Shown here: positions 21,256-35,900 of the stretch, piece after piece
How positions within the stretch are numbered: position 1 is the first letter of the stretch
How the letters are laid out: every line of letters begins with the position of its first letter
DNA from: Pterois miles
Lineage: Eukaryota; Chordata; Actinopteri; Perciformes; Scorpaenidae
Direction of reading: 5' to 3'
Assembly (NCBI GenBank): GCA_947000775.1
Contig: CAMQGK010000144.1
Coordinates: 12,539,001-12,603,000 of the forward strand
DNA: 64,000 nt
Position numbers and translations under genes: made by a program
Notes under the pieces: model-generated
Seen by the model: the letters and a program-made list of their open reading frames with translations, nothing else
Told to the model about the DNA's origin: nothing
Databases searched by the model: none

Positions 21256-23543
21256 ATGGACTCCTCTGGAGAGACAACCTCAGCCCAGGATGGACATCTT
21301 GAGCCCAGGAGCAGCCCCGGACGCTCTGATCTCAGCGGACTGTACCATCTGGGTCGGACGTTGGGCAGGGGCCACTTCGCCGTGGTCAAGCTGGCTCGTC
21401 ATGTCAACACCAGGCAGCTGGTTGCTGTCAAGATGATTGACAAGACAAAACTTGATGTTATGGCAACGAGCCACCTCTTACAGGAAGTCAGGTAAATAAT
21501 ACTGAACAACAGGTTGGGAAGAAAAGGTGCTGTTGATAATGTTGTTATCATTCAGCCACAAGATGCTGCATTCTCCCTCACCTGTGCATTTACTTCACAA
21601 CAAGTCGTTGCCAGGCACTTACTGTCAGTCTCAGCCATTTATATGTTTTTTTCCACACTAACTGACGGGCCAGTGATACCACATGATACCAACATTGTTC
21701 TGTTATTGGCTCACAAGCCTTGTTAGAAGTGGGAACCAAACGTCAGACATCTTCCACAGATATAAACAACACATTAATTTTGGACCCGCCAAAATTTTTG
21801 AAATGATTAATTCACAAGCTTAATAATTTTCTTCAGGGAAAGCAACACTTTTATTCGGCACCTTTCCAGAAGCTCTGTAGATGTATTGTTTTAAAGAAAT
21901 ATGAGTCTACATAAAAATGTTATCAATAAGACCTTTAAGTTTAGCAAAAGCTGATTGAAAAACAAAAGTGGGAGCTTTTTATAGCTATTTTTTCAATTTT
22001 TAATGGGATTTCAAACAGACGTAGTGATTTTAGACTGATCCATCTGAATCGTATCTGAGCCAAGTATGGAATAAAAAAAGAATTAATGTCTAAAGCATCC
22101 TTATTTAAAACTCTATTAAAAGCCAATTAAAAGCCGACAATTATCTCACCAACATTACTAATTATTTTCAGATGCATGAGGCTGGTGCAGCATCCCAACG
22201 TAGTCCGCCTCTACGAGGTCATCGACACGCCCACCACCCTCTACCTGGTCATGGAGCTGGCCGAGGGGGGCGACCTCTACGACTACATCCTCCGCCACGA
22301 GGGAGGTGTGGCCGAGGGCACCGCCAAGCGTCATTTCGCCCAGATCGTGCACGCCGTGGCGTACTGCCACCGGCTCCACGTGGTGCACCGTGACCTGAAG
22401 CCAGAGAATGTGGTGTTCTTTCCCCAGCAGGGGACGGTGAAGCTGACAGACTTTGGGTTCAGCAACTTATTCCAGCCCGGGACGATGTTGGCCACCAGCT
22501 GTGGGTCACTGGCGTACTCCGCTCCAGAGATTCTGCTGGGAGAAGAGTATGATGCTCCAGCTGTGGGTGAGAAACATAAAAATGTTGATTTGTTTTATTT
22601 TTTTTGGCATCTTGGAGTGTTGAAGCTAAACTGGTGGTCTAGATACCACTCTGCAGATGGTGCCACGTAGAGTATTTTTGCTTGGAACGCACATCCCTAT
22701 TAGCAGCCGGTGGGCAGCACAGTCTTTCTTGGTTAAAAAACAAAGGTACTGACCTAACAGCGGTGCCAATGAGTTGCATTATGTTGAAGCTCTGAGGTAA
22801 ATTCTAACTTTATCATGATGTGTTCAAATGCAATCTGGCAAAAATAATTTTTGGCAAAAAAATTGAATAAATCCAGTTGTTTGAAAGAGATGTTTTCACT
22901 ATAAAATAGATAATAGAGAGGCCACAGTGGCAGGCAGGCAGTGAATGAAGTTAATATCAGACCCTGGCCAGAGGCTGTATGCAAAATCCTAATCATTGTG
23001 TTCTGAGATCAGCATTTGAAATGTTGCTATCAAGGAAGTACGGATGAAAATGTGTTTAAATCTAAAACCGCAATCCAAGTGATTAAATCCATTTTAGCTT
23101 AACTGATGTAATTCACTCATTTTGCACCCTGAACAGAGCAATCTTAAATCGAGGGCCCTTTAATAGCTGCTCTGGAGCTTTCTATCATATGCCACAATCC
23201 TCATCAGATCATGTCATCTGGAATTGTAGATGTTTGAATTTCCTTTTTTTTAATCTCTAAGTACGTTAAGAACTTGACCTCAGCAAGAGCATTTGACAAA
23301 GTCGTCTTACTTAAAGGTCCATTTAGAAGCTGTTCTGGAGCTTTCAACCATACGACATTAACAGCAGATGAAGATTAAAAAATAATAAATAAATAAATAA
23401 TAAATAAAGGACTATCTTCTTAAGATGCGGAGACGTTTTTAGTGTAATTTGCTGTGAATGAACTGTGATAGAAAAACATCAAACTGATGACACGAGAAAC
23501 AGTCCGTATGCCACATTCAAGTGAAGGACTGTATTCTTGCTAA

Positions 23544-23617
<74 letters not shown>

Positions 23618-23933
23618 CCACATTTGTCCCCTTGACCCTGTGTGTGTATTCCTTTGTATTTTCATATATCTTAATGTGTGTGTGTGTGTGTGTTCCTGCT
23701 TTTCCATATATATGTGCTTGTATTTGCTTGTGCCTGACTGTGTGTATCTGCAGATCTGTGTGTGTGTGTGTGTGCATGTTTGTACAGTATGTGTGTGTGT
23801 AATGTCCATAAAGGATTAGTGTGGATCTGGGTCAGTCTAAACAAGCCAGCCAGTCCTGAGCCAACCGGACACGTTCTGCAGTGGAGCCAAACACTGCAGC
23901 TCACCACTGGTCTCTCACACTGCATAGCATGCA

Positions 23934-24028
<95 letters not shown>

Positions 24029-27000
24029 CAGAGATAGATAGCAGAAAGAGAAAGTGCGATGCATCACTGTTTATCACTGTTTATCCATAGAAGGAAGGTT
24101 GGTCTGCACTGCTGGGATCTGTGTGGCATTAGATGAGAGGCCGGCCTGTAGATTATACGATCTGACATTATAGGATCAGAAAACTGAGGGGTTTGGTCCC
24201 CTGCCTCCTGGGGGGGACAACAACAAGGAGGTTGGTGGTCTTATCTGCGAAGCTGGACTATAATGGATTTTGGCGGGTTTGGACGCTATTTGTTCTGGTG
24301 ACTACAAAAGCATCTGCACGAAATACAAATGTATCCCAACTAGGGATGGGAAAAAATCAATTTGAAATCAGTTTTTTAATGCTACAATCAATATACAGTA
24401 TTTGCTTCATTTGAGTCTATGCAAAGGTTGAAGGACGTAACTGCTTTTAATGTTGTAGTCTAAGTAACGTGACGTTATATCTGTTCCACATCCATCAACC
24501 AAATAAACTACAGTGAGCTGAAACAGTTAAGTAGAAAATGATGAAGGATCCACAGGAATACGACCTGCACCCTCGCATTTTAAATCCAAAGTGGTAAACA
24601 CTACTCATACAGTGAAGTACAGAAACACTTTGGGTTTCACACATTGCAGGAAAAGCATAGCTAGACATCACGGCTAAAGCTGCATGCTAACTCTGTCGTG
24701 GACAGGAAACGTTATCGTATTGCGGCAACGTGCGGTCAAGTCAGCCGTCGCTCTCATTGTTGTGGCAAAATCGGCCACCGCTACAACTGTAGAGTACCCA
24801 TATACTGACATATATGTTAAATGCATTCAAATGGCCCAGATGGAGCTGACCATGGATGGTTAAAGGAATCTGAACTGATGGGAGAGCTAGTGACAGACTT
24901 AACAAAGTCAGCGGAAGTACACTTGTACACTTGTGTATACTACATCTGGTTTTCAAAATAAGGTGTTAGCAAAGGAAACTGTATATACAAAATACATACT
25001 GTATATGGAAATAATATTGATTGATTACATTCACCAGAAGTATAAAACATACATTACATGTCCTTTATATAGTACATTTAAAAAAAAAAATACCACTCAC
25101 CACCATTTGTGAGGGAAATGTCTTTATTCTTTGATTTTTGGGTTGCTGGAAAAAATGTAATAAATAATGACTGACATATTAGACTTTAAGACATCTCTGA
25201 CTACATACCTGCTGAAAACATTTTCATTGTATTAATTTAGATATTTACCAAAATAAAATTTCTTAGAAGAGTATAATTCAACTTTTTCCCATGGTCTAGT
25301 GTTAAAAAAATCAAGAAAAATGGCAATGAATCATAATAGTTGTAGAACTGCAATACGTAAAATAATGTAATACTGAAAGTGATTTAAGAAACTAAAGGTC
25401 TTGAGTTTTGAGTTGAGCCTTATGTTGTTGTCTGCCCATAATAGTCTTGGTGGGATGGTGTTCTTCGTTAACCAAGGGCGTGAAGAAGGACGGAGTGGTG
25501 ATGAAGAAACAATGCTCACATGCATCCATAACTTCAACATGACTAATCTGTGTCATTAGTTCCTCTTCTTCATGTTAGTTCCTGTTTCTGAAAGTGTCCC
25601 CACGAAGGGCGTCCATTTAAATCCATCTGTGTGTATTAACATACTCCAAGGCTGTTTCCTGCTTCACCTCAACTCAAGTACACTTTTCTGTTCTGTTTTA
25701 ACACGATTCAACTTGTGGATACCACAATTAAATCATTACTTTTTTATGAACGTACACTTCCATCACACACACACACACACACAAATAATGTGTATGTGTG
25801 ATAATCCTGAGCTGCACAGAGGAAGAGATGTCCCATAGTGATCTCAGCTTAGTAAGGTGACTCATAAACCCGTCTCTACACACAGACACACAGACTGTTC
25901 TCTGTGTCGCTGATATTAATGTCTATAAACAGACTGCTGATTAATTCACTGTGGTTCCTTCGCTGCTGGGAGTCTTTGCAGTATATGTGTGCTCTGTTAG
26001 AGGACATGGTCTGTGTGTTTTTGATGATAGTCATATGATTTCAAGACAAGAGGGTCAGTTGGGTCTCTATAAACATGGTCTACAGTTACATAATATCTCA
26101 CTGCGCGTGTGCATGTGTGTTTTTGAGGTCTAAGTGTTAATGTTAGGCTTCACGTCACAGACATTAAAGGCCAATGCACACCAGCCTCCCCTATTGTTTT
26201 CTATGCACACCCCCGCACACCAGCAGCAACAAGGCACATGTCAGCGCTAATTGATGCGCCGCCCCAGGATACTTCACGCCACCGCTCTATTTCCAGCCCT
26301 GCAGTCCCTGAAAAAGCACTTTCTTGTTAGTGGCATGAAGGGAGCCTACAAACTGGGGAAACTCCCGCGAGATTGTTAGGTATTGACCACAAATAGTTCA
26401 GGTTAGGCCTTGGCCTCGAACAGTTAAGGCAAGGTATTGACCTTGAATAGCTAAGGTTAGGCACTGACCTTGAATAGTTGAGGTTAGGTATGGACACAAA
26501 TAGTTAAGGTTAGGTATTGACCACAAATTGTTAAAGTTGGGCATTGGTCTCAGACAGTTAAGGTTAGGTATTGACCATGACTAGTTAAGGTTAGGCATTG
26601 ACCTCAAAGTTTTGAGGTTATGTATTTACCACGAATAGTTAAGGTTAGGCATTGACCATGAATATTTAAGGTATTGACCACAGATATTTAAGGTTAGGTA
26701 TTGACCATGTTTAGTTAATGTTAGGTATTGACCTTGAATAGTTAAGGTTAGGTATTGACCACAAATTGTTATGGTTAGGCATTGACCATTAACAGTTAAA
26801 GTTAGGTATTGACCTTGAATAGTTAAGGTTAGGTATAGACCAAGAATAGTTAAGGTTAGGTATTGACCACAAATTGTTAAGGTTAGGCATTGACCATTAA
26901 CAGTTAAAGTTAGGTATTGACCTCAAATAGTTAAAGTTAGATATTAGCCAAGAATAGTTAAGGTTAGGCATTGACCTCGAAGAGTTAAGGTTAGGCATTG

Positions 27001-30000
27001 ACCATGAATAGTTAAGGTATTGACCATGAACTGTTAAGTTTAGGCATTGACACGCTGCTGTGCATTAATTCCTATTGGTGCTAGGGACAGCACTTGATGA
27101 TGTCATATGATACGCCAGTGCACTTAAGTCAGTGGAAGGTCATCACCACTGGTGTAGTACATGCTCGCCTGCTAATGATAAATATTTGCGTTGTCCCTTT
27201 TCTTGGCCAAGTGGTCTTTTTTTGTTCTAGCGATTACTGCTTAAGATCTGGATATAACTGGGTAAGCATGGTTTGTCACAGGCCACAAATTATAGTTTGT
27301 ATATACAGTATCTGAATGAAACAATTTAATATGACAGTATTTGGTGAGTTATGACGGGGAAGTGCTTGGCGATAAAGAGACTGATAATGTGAGATAGGAA
27401 GGGAGGAAGACCTAAAATGGTGGACTGTGTTCAGAGCAGGAGGAAGTTCTGCATTTGGTAGATACTGTAAGCCTCTCTGGGCGTCAGCGACACACTCTTT
27501 AAGGTGTTAACTTTATAGTTGTGCTATGAGGTGTAAACAGCACTGAATGTGATTGTGTCATGTGCTTATGAGGGAAAGATTCACCCTAAAGCGCATTAAC
27601 AGCAGCTGATGGTGACGACTTAGCATTTCTGGGCCTATTTGGTTGTTATGTGGTCCACTTGTCTTATAGACCCCTTCCCTGTTAGTGAACATGGTGACGT
27701 ATTTCCCCAGGAGGCAGAATATTTCTCAGAACATGTTGAAAATTAAAATACAAGTTTCTTTGACTGTGTCTCAAGGACTGCGAGTGTTGGTGTTAAGACA
27801 GACATATCAAAAAGAGAGTCTGACAATATAGAAATAATTAGTGACATTTTCTTTTCATTTTCTCCATCATTTATCTCTAATAATTTGGTCTATTAGCAGC
27901 ATTTTCTCTCCATCTCTGAAACACATTGTCAGTGCTGTAGAGCTTTGAATCACACTTTCTCATCTCCCACAATCACGACGTCGGCTGTGAAAGGGTCCGT
28001 AAACGTGGATAACTGACCGAGCAGACCATGTAGCATCGCTTTTACATGTGCAGCAAATATTGAGTTCAATGGGAGGACAAGCTGCTTTGTAAAACAGTAG
28101 ATGGCTGAGTTTGGTGCTTATTTAAAGAACATTTACAAGATGTAGATGACTCAAATTAAGTCAGCCACAGAAATGAGACCAAGTTGGGTTAGAGCTCTCT
28201 GGTATGCTAGCCAGTGTCCACAAAGTGTGACATATTGAATCACAGCAAAATGTTTAATTTAGAGTAATGACTTTACTTGCCTCCTCTTTGGCTGGCCGTC
28301 ACATCCTATATACTCATTTCTCTGCCCCGGGGTGCAGGGTAGTGGTGGATGAAGTACCTGAAAGTCACACTTCAGAAAAAGTAGATATCTCACTAAAAAA
28401 TGACTTTAGTAGAAGTTAAGTTGCCTATTACAACATTACTTGAGTTAAGTGTCTGATTTTTACAGTACTTATTTAAGTATCAAATGTAATTTTCTGATAT
28501 TAAATGTACTTAAGCATTGAAAGTAAAAGTACAAGTAAATGTTGTTGATGAAAAAGCAAGTTTATTCCTCTTAACATGTCCAGCACCTTGAAAATGGAGG
28601 CTGCAATAGGCTAAAAGTATACATTATATTTAGGAAATGTAGTGGAGTAAATGTGAAAGTTATAAAAGAAATATAAAATAGTAAAGTACAGATACTCCCA
28701 AAAAGTGTAACAAAGTTTCACCAGTGGTTGAGGGTGATGGTTGCTTGTTTGGGAACAGGACATCGAATGATGAATATAGTAGCTGAATATCCAGAGAGGT
28801 TTTTCATACAAAACCTCTTTGTCAGTGTTTTCATATCAACTTGAAGACTGCTGGACTGTTTATATCAACAAGGACTTTTCCAAAGCTTGCAAAGCCCAGA
28901 ACCAGCACATCCCCCAGAGGTGTTGGAAATATAAATCATCCACCTTAGCAACAAAATACAGAAACAGTGATCACTATGGGGGAAACTGCATAACAGGAAT
29001 GAAAAATGAGTCATTTGGGGACAGTATGTTTAAAGTTGCTCTTAAGACAGTGGACACCACTTATCCACCTCATTGATTGTAACTACAAAATACCACGAAA
29101 TCTGCTGTTTCATTTTTTAAAGGAACAGTCCACCAATTTTAAATAGAGTATCAGTTTATCTGTCATGGAGAGTATCACTCAGCCTGTGAAAAAAACAGTT
29201 GTGTAATGTCTTCTGTGGCTATGGAGGAGATTACTAAAGTTTTTTATCTATTTCTATCTCTAGCAAAAGATGCTACTGAGTTGCATTATGGGAAATGTAG
29301 GATGCAGTATTTTGGAGCTAACCCCTCACTAGAAACAAAAATTCAGAATCAGCTCTCTCAAGTCCCCTGCTTTTACATAAGTCTAAATTTCTACCCTTTA
29401 AAGGTGCTATTGATAACATTCAGCCACCAAAGGCTGTATTTTTCCTCCCTTGTTCCATTGCTTTTACTTCACAACAAGTTGTTTCCAGGCACTTACAGTC
29501 AATCTCAGATATTTATGTTTCATTTATTCATGTTTCTTTTCTGACGACCTAGAGATGCCATGTGATGCCAACGTCATTTTACTATTGGCTCACAAGTCTT
29601 GTTAGAGGTAGGAACCAAATGTTAGCTATCTTCAACACGTTTCTAAAAGCTCTGTAGATGTGAGTGTGCTTAAATATTTGTTTGCGTAAAAATATTATCA
29701 ATAAGACCTTCAAAATCAACTCTTGGTGGTCAGATCTTACAGGATTATAATATCTGTTTTAAGAGAGTGTGCACATTTTTTAACAACATACAACATGTCT
29801 TATATTATCCATGAAGGTCATCTGATTTCCATAAAAAATGCAGTGTCAGACAGATCAGAGTGGGATTTCCACCAGAGCTACTCTACTGTCACCAGATGAT
29901 GACTGCTTAAAGTCAATGTTTATAATCATCTGCCTTATCAGGATCATTATATCAGAGTTAGAAGATAATCATGGCAGAATAATCAAGATCACGAGAAAAA

Positions 30001-32921
30001 TGGCTTCATAGTTGGTCCAGTTTGTTTCGTACATTATGTTTATCAGTGACAGATGACCTGAATGCACCATTTAATTTGGTGAATGCTGGGTTACTCCAGT
30101 TTTGTCCTCCAAATGTGGGCAAAAAAGGGCTGCATTTTTTGAGCCTGAACTTGAAGTTCCCTTTGGAGCGGGGCCGACTAGTTGACCCCTCATGACGTAT
30201 TTGGTCATGGAATGTGCACTTCATATAAAGGCAGCCCTAAAAAGGGCCACCAAGCCAACCACAGATCCAGGGTCAGTTACTCTGCTCCTCTTTGCTGTAC
30301 TGCTGAACTCTCTGCACAAGCATCTGTATCTCAACATCTGGTTTATAGAGTGTGTGTGTTTGTAGTTTGCTGTCAGCAGGCCACTAATGCTCGGTGAGAA
30401 TGTGTGATATTCCCCAGCGAGCAGAGAAAAGTCGCTGCCAGCTCTCCGTGGCTTCTTCTCCCGTTGCATAACAGTTCTCTAGACTGAAAATCAGCGTGCC
30501 CGTGGGCGTGCACGTGAGTGTACATTGTACGGCGAGGACTGAGGGCCGTTGTTTGGACCATCATGAGTATAATGAGGGACAATGGCTTATCACACATGGG
30601 ACTGGTACGTGAGAATGAACCAGTGTTTGGGCTGTTATTGTGGTCTGAAAGAGAAGAGTTTTTAAATCCCTGTTTCTCTAATCTGCTTTGGATATTATAA
30701 TGACAAAGTATATTTACAAAGGCAGGTGCTGGACCTCAATCTGGCCTGTTTTCAAGTTTTTACTGAAACTACAACTGTTTGTTATTATTCATTAATCTCA
30801 CTGTTAAGAGTTACGAAGCTGCAGATAGTCCAGATCCCTGTAATCCAATGATTATTTGTATTCTAAAACATGTGCAGAGTGCATGTTATGTGTGAACTAA
30901 TTAAGTTGATTGCGCAAGCATTGATGTACATCCTTATCTAATGCGCAGTATGCAGATTCTCAGAAAAGGAAGTATATCAACTTAAAAAAAAGTAGATGTC
31001 AGATTCTTTGTGGCAAAAATAGCAAGATTTCCACTTTCGTCAGCAGTCTGACATAATAAAAAATGATGAGGTATACTCACTGCTGCCATGCCGACAGCTC
31101 TGTGAGGCTGATGCACAGTGGTGCTGTGAGATAAATGCTAGCGTCAGCAGGCTAATATGCTAATGTGTAACAGGTATAATATTTACCATGTTCTCCATCT
31201 CAGTTTAGCATGTTAGCATGCTAACGTTTGCTCTAAACATCAAGTACAGCTAAGGCTGATGAGTTGTTAGTTCTGCAGGTATCTGGTCATAAATAAAAGT
31301 GTTTGGAGGAAGTGAAAATAGGAGTTACACAAATTTGGTTTATCGCCACTAATTTCTTAAACGCATTAATGGAACTTGCAATATCAATCTTTTTTCAGTT
31401 GTAGCGGACTCAGCTAGAGTGAAGACTGGTATTATATGAAACTAGAAAACCTGAGGAGTCCATTGGTACCAACCACGTCATGCTAGCTTGTCATGAAGGA
31501 GGCTAAATGAGCTTAGGCTAAATTATGGCAAAGAAAAACTGGCATCACCATTTTCAAAAGGGTCTCTTGACCTCTGACCTCAAGATATGTGAATGAAAAT
31601 GGGGTCTATGGGTACCCACCAGTCCCCCCTTTTTAGACATGCCCACTTTATAATACTCACATGCAGTTTGGGGCAAGTTAGAGTTTGAGATTGCCATGTT
31701 GTCATTTGAGCATATTTTTTATGATAAATGTAGTACCTGTAAGGGTTTTTGGACAATATTTGTCATGCTTAAGAAATGTATATGCACATTAGCATAAAGC
31801 AGCATATTTGCCCACTCCCATGTTGATAACAGTATTAAATACTTGACAAATCTCCCGTTAAAGTACAGTTTGAACAGATGAAAAATGTGAGTAATTGCGA
31901 TTAACTATGGACATTCATGCGATTAATCATGCTTGAATATTTTAATCAGCCCTAGTTTTTTTTAAGTTTTTATGTTCAGTTTCTTGCAAAACTTTACATA
32001 TGCAATGACAAAACTGCTGAAAGATTAAGACAGCAAAAACCGAGAGGAAAAAGTAAAGAATATAACTGGAACTGACCAAGAGGGTAACACACTGTGAACA
32101 GCGTATGCAGTGTTCCTCTTCCCAGTGTTTGGGAGAAACACACTGAGAGACAAGATCATTCGCAGAATAGCACAACACCACAACACCACAACAGGCCCTC
32201 TGTTATGGCCTTCAGCCCTCAGCTCCCTTTCCTCTGTTTGTGTGTTTGTGTGTTTCCTTGAAGCGGTCATGCACACTGTTGTCTCCCGATTCAGGCTGCT
32301 CTGAGTTTGCATGGACGTCCTCTCTGCATGAGGATGAGAGAGGGAGGGGGGAAAGGAGGAAGAAAAGGGAGGAGATGGGAAAAAGAACACATTGTCAGCA
32401 CTGTCGGTCAGCACCAGGAAGCCTGTGTGAGTGTGTGTGTGTCATTATGTGTGTCATTGTGTGCGTGTTTGAGTCAGGCGTCAAGCCCGGCCGTTTCCAA
32501 CTTTCCTCTCATATTTTCTCACTTCATCGAGGAAAAGCGTAATGTAACCTTACGTACCACTCGGCACGACCGCCGCTCTCTTGCTTACCCTGACCTCTGA
32601 CCTCTGACTTCTCTACGGAGGACATGGAGGCGGAGAGGGAAAACAGAAGGGATAAATAATGCCGTTATTTTGACCGTGATCCAGAGTTGATCCTTTTATG
32701 TAGATTTGTAGGACAGAATCAGATTTTCACCTCATCTGCCAGCTGCTTTAGAAAATAAGTACAGGAGTGTTTTAAAGTCAAATTCAAACGGGGCGTATAT
32801 TTTTAAACATCCCTTATGAACTACAAGGCTCACAGAATTCTAAATATGATCTGATAGCTGAGGGATTGTGGGCAATTTTAAGGCCTGACATGATTTGCTA
32901 TTTAAGGCTAATTTTTGTGCT

Positions 32922-32992
<71 letters not shown>

Positions 32993-35900
32993 GTGTGTGT
33001 GTGTGTGTTCCAGATATCTGGTCTCTCGGGGTGATCCTGTACATGCTGGTGTGCGGAGTCCCTCCCTTCCAGGAAACCAACGACAGTGAGACTCTGGTCA
33101 TGATTCTGGACTGTCGCTACTGTATCCCCGAACACGTTTCAGATGACTGCAGAGAGTGAGTACTGATAGATGACACAGGGGCTGCGGTCGAAAACTGTTT
33201 TTTGCTCAAGAAGGTTCCCTAAGGGTGTGAAATGACCCAGAAGTATCTCAGTAGCAGCCATGATAAGAGCTGTTTGAATTCTCTAAATGCTAAGGAAAGG
33301 TGCTTCAGCGCTTCCTTTCCTCTTTTCCTTTAGCATAGGATACACTGGAGCATCCTCTATGAAAGGAAAGGTGATAATGTCGTCCCACAGTTCCTTGCGG
33401 CTGCAGCATTTAAAGCAACGCACCATTCGACATTCAGGAAAACAATGCATTCCTCAGGTTTTCTAGTTTCATATACTGCCAGAGTCTTCCCTCTGGCTTT
33501 AAAACTGAGCCGCTACAACCTAAAAATTAAGTTGCAGTTGTTAAAGATATTAGTGGCGATAAAACAAGTTTGTGTTAACTTTGTAACTTGTAACAAAAAA
33601 GTACAAAACAAAATAAACAAAACAAGAATAACTAATAAAATGAACAGTAAACATGCAGCAAACTGTCAATAACGAAATAATCAACATAAATGTTACGTTC
33701 GAAAAGGAGTAGGATGAAGTCTTTAACATTTTTATGGTTCTACCCCTTCTCCATAACTCAAACAATTAACGTAATACTTATCACATTAAACATTTGCGAC
33801 TGGTAACCTGCATTTCTTTTTTGTAATTTCAATTACAACCTTGGTAATGAAGTAATATTTTCACAGGGTTGTCCATGTTTGAGTTAAGATAAAGTGTTAC
33901 AGCAGCAGGAAGGAAGGAGCTGTGGTATCTCTCTTTCACACACCGCGGGTGAAGCAGCCTGTCACTGAAATAACTATTTAAAAAAGCACGAGGCGAACAT
34001 GGGCCTTTTGTAGTCCATCTTCAGAACATTGCAGATTCACCACGTCAATAACATCTTCCGCCATCCTATCATAATTACAGAGCCTAGAAAAGTGCAGTCG
34101 GATTCCCTTAACAAAAAGAAAAGGTCAAGGGAAAGTGATTAGGAAAAGACATAAAGACATTTTGACTTTTCCACCACAGCCTCGGGTTAGACCATAACCA
34201 TAGTAGACATGATTAAGGTTCCTCTCTGATCGCAGCTTCAGAGAAAAGAGTTTTCTGTAAAATACAAAGATTGGGTTGTTTTTACATGTTTCCTTTTCTG
34301 GATTGTAGATTGTAGATTGATTCTTCATCATTATGAGGTTTTCTGTGGAATAGGCGCGGTGGATCACCCTGTGTTAAGAAGCTGCTGACCGTAAAATCAT
34401 CTCGTCAGAGTGTGTTTCAGTGGGTACTGTTAGCGTCCTAGTTTCTCCACCCTGCTGTATATGCAGTTCTAGCTAAAACAGTGAATACTTTCTTTGCTTT
34501 AAACAGTGAGTGTCTATCAAATATTTGCTGTTGTCTTCTTGAACCGTATTTCAGTCTTTGTCAAAGGCACACAGCTCATCCCTGGAACTAAATACAACTC
34601 ACATGTACTTGTGTGTCTTCTCGCTTCATTTTCACTCCTCACACCTTCAATCAAAACACACACACTGTGCTCAGCTCACAGGACTGCAGAGTAAACATCA
34701 ATAGAGTTTGATCTGCTGCTTGGTAGGAATGTGACAATGAGGAAATTTAACGGTGTTATCAATTACACTAGACATTTTACAAGAAGAGGGCTACCAAAAG
34801 GGCTACAGCCGGCCTAGACTTTTATACACTGATCTCCTGTTCTCTAGAAGGCAACCGGCAGAAATCCCCTGTTTGATAATCTGCAGCCGCAAACATGTCC
34901 TGGAACATCTGAACCAGTCATATGACTTAGCCTCAGGTCACATGATGGTGTATTGATTTCAGAAAAGGAGCAGAATAGAACAGAACAACAGGCTTTGCAC
35001 TACATGTTAGTATTCACCCATTCACACACATTCACACACTGATTGCAGAGGCTGCCATTCAAGTTGCCAAATTTGCCAAACAGGATCTAATCTAAATACT
35101 CATTCACACACTGATGGCTATGCCTTGCTCAAAGACATATCGACATGGATTGAACCACAAACCTTCTGATTGGTGGATGACCTGCTGTACCCTCTGAGCC
35201 ACAGTGGCACCCATTAGAAGCTCATGCAGGTTTCCAGAAATGTCAGCAAGATGATTAGATGTGTGGAGATCTGATTTAGATCAGATATAGATCAGATAAT
35301 TCTGTGTCAGTTCAGTTGTTGTAATGGCTGATCACCAAAATGTGATGCAAATAAATAATATTATAGAATATTATCATTATCCTTATATCCTTTCCATGAA
35401 ACAATAAACCTCTCTGTCTTTTCCTCGTCAGCCTGATCTCCAGGATGCTCCAGAAGGACCCATCTCGCCGCGCCTCACTTGAGGAGATCGAGGCTCATGA
35501 CTGGCTGCAGGGGCTGGATGACGCCCTGCTCAGCCCGGAGGCCCCGCCGCACTGGCTCTCAGGGGCCCTCTCTCCCAGCTCTCCCCGCTCGGGAGTACCC
35601 GAGTGTGGGGACCTGCTCGCCGCAAGGCCCCTGCCTCAACAGCCTTTCCCTGGCCCCTGGCAGCCCAGCATCAGCTTCACCCTCCGTCCACCTCCGGCTG
35701 AAGAACCACCGGTCACCAAGAACCTGCCTGCGCTACAGCAGATCTGTGAGGAAGAAGAGGAGGAGGAAGAGGAGGACGAGGGCAGTTTGGCTAAAGAGGG
35801 TGAAGGTTTGTCATCTTTGTTAGAAGCAGAGCCAGAAAAAGAAGCTGAGGAGATGCTTGATGGTGCAGATGATCGTGAGTGCAGGGAAGGAGAGCAAAAA

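Larger units (their letters stand above)
22567..33013 (+). other. Large snrk intron (10.4 kb), no gene seen
   Basis: The intron between the second and third coding exons holds TG tracts (23.5-24.0 kb), a 27-bp minisatellite (26.4-27.05 kb), a family C element (29.4 kb), a reversed family A element (31.4-31.95 kb) and ordinary AT-rich sequence. I found no supported exon, RNA gene or antisense gene. Open frames over TG tracts reading Cys-Val or Thr-His are artefacts. Confidence 0.6.

Noticed and set aside
23517..24037. Several open frames of 70-93 codons on both strands over the TG tracts
   Set aside because: They read Cys-Val or Thr-His repeats generated by (TG)n/(CA)n. No splice or start support.
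26374..27050. CRISPR-like array or interstitial telomere
   Set aside because: Units are contiguous 27-bp repeats without unique spacers, and the GGTTAGG motif is not a TTAGGG array.
33156..35431. Hidden UBA-encoding exon of snrk
   Set aside because: Reading all frames I found no segment resembling the SNRK UBA with flanking splice sites, although a very short exon could have been missed.
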